A DNA stretch of 64,000 nt from assembly GCA_037447655.1 (NCBI GenBank), contig JBBHKE010001075.1:192723-256722 (forward strand), given 5' to 3'. Shown here one piece after another: positions 62,458 to 64,000 of this stretch. A program made the position numbers and the translations under genes. The notes beneath the pieces are model-generated. The model saw only the letters and a program-made list of their open reading frames with translations, had not been told where the DNA came from and did no database searches. Each line of letters starts with the position of its first letter. Within the stretch, counting starts at the first letter, position 1. The stretch is from Zygnema cylindricum. Taxonomy: Eukaryota > Streptophyta > Zygnematophyceae > Zygnematales > Zygnemataceae.

Positions 62458-64000
62458 AAACTATTTCTATGAGTAAAAACTCTCTACGTTTCAAGAAGTT
62501 ATTGATAGATGTAAAAGTGTTTCAATGCGTAAAGTTTCTCTCCATTCTTTAACTTTTCTTGTGAGATATTTGTACCGTTTTCGGTCATATTTCTATAAAC
62601 CCACTCTCCAGAAAATTGCATCTTGTTTTAATCTTTTAAAAAATCACTGATTTCGAAGTCACACATATCTTTATAATAAGCTAAGGTACTCTCCTTTTAC
62701 TATTTTGATAGTAGTTACTTTATTTCAGATTAAATAAAAGAAATTGTGTTTGGTTTGGTTAATCTTGTAACATTTTGTCGTAGATTAGATTAGTTTTATC
62801 AAAAAGTAGACGGCTTAAGTTGGAACTAGATGAAATTGTTCCAGAATAAGTTCTAATTTGCTTTGTTTTTTCTCGTAAGATTGGTATTTCTGAATGCTTA
62901 ATTTCTGCTTCAGCCTTTGTTATTTCCCGTATTTTCTCCATTCATTTTCACCTCATTTGTCCTCCTTTGCTTCTGTATTCTTGATTCTTTTTATTTTTCA
63001 GTTGCATGCTTGCTTTATTTTCGCGTCACATATTAACATTAAAAAAAAAAAAAAACGAAAGCTGATATGTGTTTAGCCAGGAGTATGAGGCCAGAGGATC
63101 CACACTAATACATTTCCTGGGAAATGTGCTCCATTAAATTGTATTTTTGGATTTGAAATCTGAATGCTCTAGGGCAAATTTTTATTGGAGTCATCAAGGC
63201 AGAATAACCTTAAATTAGTAAGAAGTTAGTAGAAAGACTTAGCCAGCAAATTACATAACCAATGAGCTTCCTTCCGAATTTAGTGGCGGTACTGAGCTTC
63301 AGTTCAATACAAAGTCACTATTGGTTATCTTTGAAACTTACACCTCCAAAGAGGATCCTATACTTAATGGTTGATTTTTCGATGTCAACATGACCACTAT
63401 ATTCTATTTACAACAATCAACTAAATTAATATAGGAGCTTAGGAGAAGGATGGCATGACATGACAAAAGAAACAACGATACACGAAGAATAGACAAGACG
63501 AAAGAAGAGAACTGTCTCCATTCAATGATATGTTTCATTGAGGAAATTCTGAATCATGGTTGTCCAAATTCGGGGGGTCTTGGAACCTACTTCCTAAGGG
63601 CAACAAACTTTCCCCACTCATAACCTTCCTTGTCCTCTTGCCAAGCAGTTGGTTGAATTCTCCTTAAAAATTCTATTTACCCAATGATGCCGTCATTAGT
63701 GGCAAAAGTGAAGTGACCATCACATCTAGTGCACTCTTGTTGTGTTAAAAATATTAAGTTTAAGTCAGGATGACACGTGTCCTTCACATTTACAGTGCAC
63801 CATCATATTAGCTCGTATTGTAATTCACTTCGTTCTGAATTGCAGTTTGTTCTTAACCTAGTCTCTACAATTGACCAACCAGTGTTTATGAAAAAAACAC
63901 AAAGAACCTTTGTGTGAAATTTCTTTTAGACTCTTGCAAATTTTCCAATTTCGGAAAAGAACATGACATATGTGTAATCAATTACAAATCAAATTCAAAT
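62458..64000. other. 3' flank of the thioredoxin gene and unannotated end
   Basis: AT-rich to about 63200, then more even composition. No frame over 65 residues and no recognised exon or mobile-element end. Confidence 0.4.

Overview
This is a stretch of nuclear DNA from a green photosynthetic eukaryote. The evidence is a plastid-type GapA gene with seven introns and a transit peptide like those of land-plant GapA, a VTI1-type SNARE gene with introns, and part of a plastid thioredoxin gene with a transit-peptide exon. The streptophyte-like GapA transit peptide points to a streptophyte (charophyte-grade) alga. The species cannot be fixed by eye. The DNA is AT-rich, gene-poor and full of low-complexity tracts and short terminal-inverted-repeat elements (MITEs).

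The dominant structure is a large imperfect palindrome. The left arm runs from about 4.5 to 21.04 kb and the right arm from about 26.12 to 44.12 kb, with a 5.1-kb unique spacer between them. Each arm carries the same divergent gene pair: GapA and a small CPBP/CAAX-type membrane protease, separated by about 1.1 kb that must hold both promoters. Both GapA copies (5422-8460 minus, 38996-42017 plus) and both protease copies (9561-10202 plus, 37236-37877 minus) are intact. The arms differ by substitutions, tract-length changes, mobile-element insertions, a deletion of about 1 kb, and one block of about 190 bp that is flipped in one arm. They are therefore old, separately evolving copies or divergent haplotypes, not a simple mirrored read.

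Regions: 1-4.3 kb holds low-complexity repeats without recognised genes. 4.5-21.0 kb is the left arm. 21.0-26.1 kb is the spacer, with hAT-like MITEs, microsatellites and one unrecognised exon. 26.1-44.1 kb is the right arm, including a 1.1-kb insertion of tRNA-like repeats that the left arm lacks. 44.1-52.0 kb is a gene desert of nested MITEs. 52.6-55.8 kb is a complete five-exon VTI1 SNARE gene on the minus strand. 56.4-58.7 kb holds more MITEs and a 13-copy 37-bp satellite. 59.0-62.5 kb is a thioredoxin z-like gene on the plus strand in which I cannot find the exon for the catalytic cysteines. 62.5-64.0 kb has no recognised gene.

Functionally, GapA catalyses the reductive step of the Calvin-Benson cycle, a TrxZ-like protein would act in plastid transcription or redox control, VTI1 acts in vesicle fusion, and the CPBP protein is a predicted intramembrane protease. 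Apart from the GapA-protease pairing there is no sign that these genes form one pathway.
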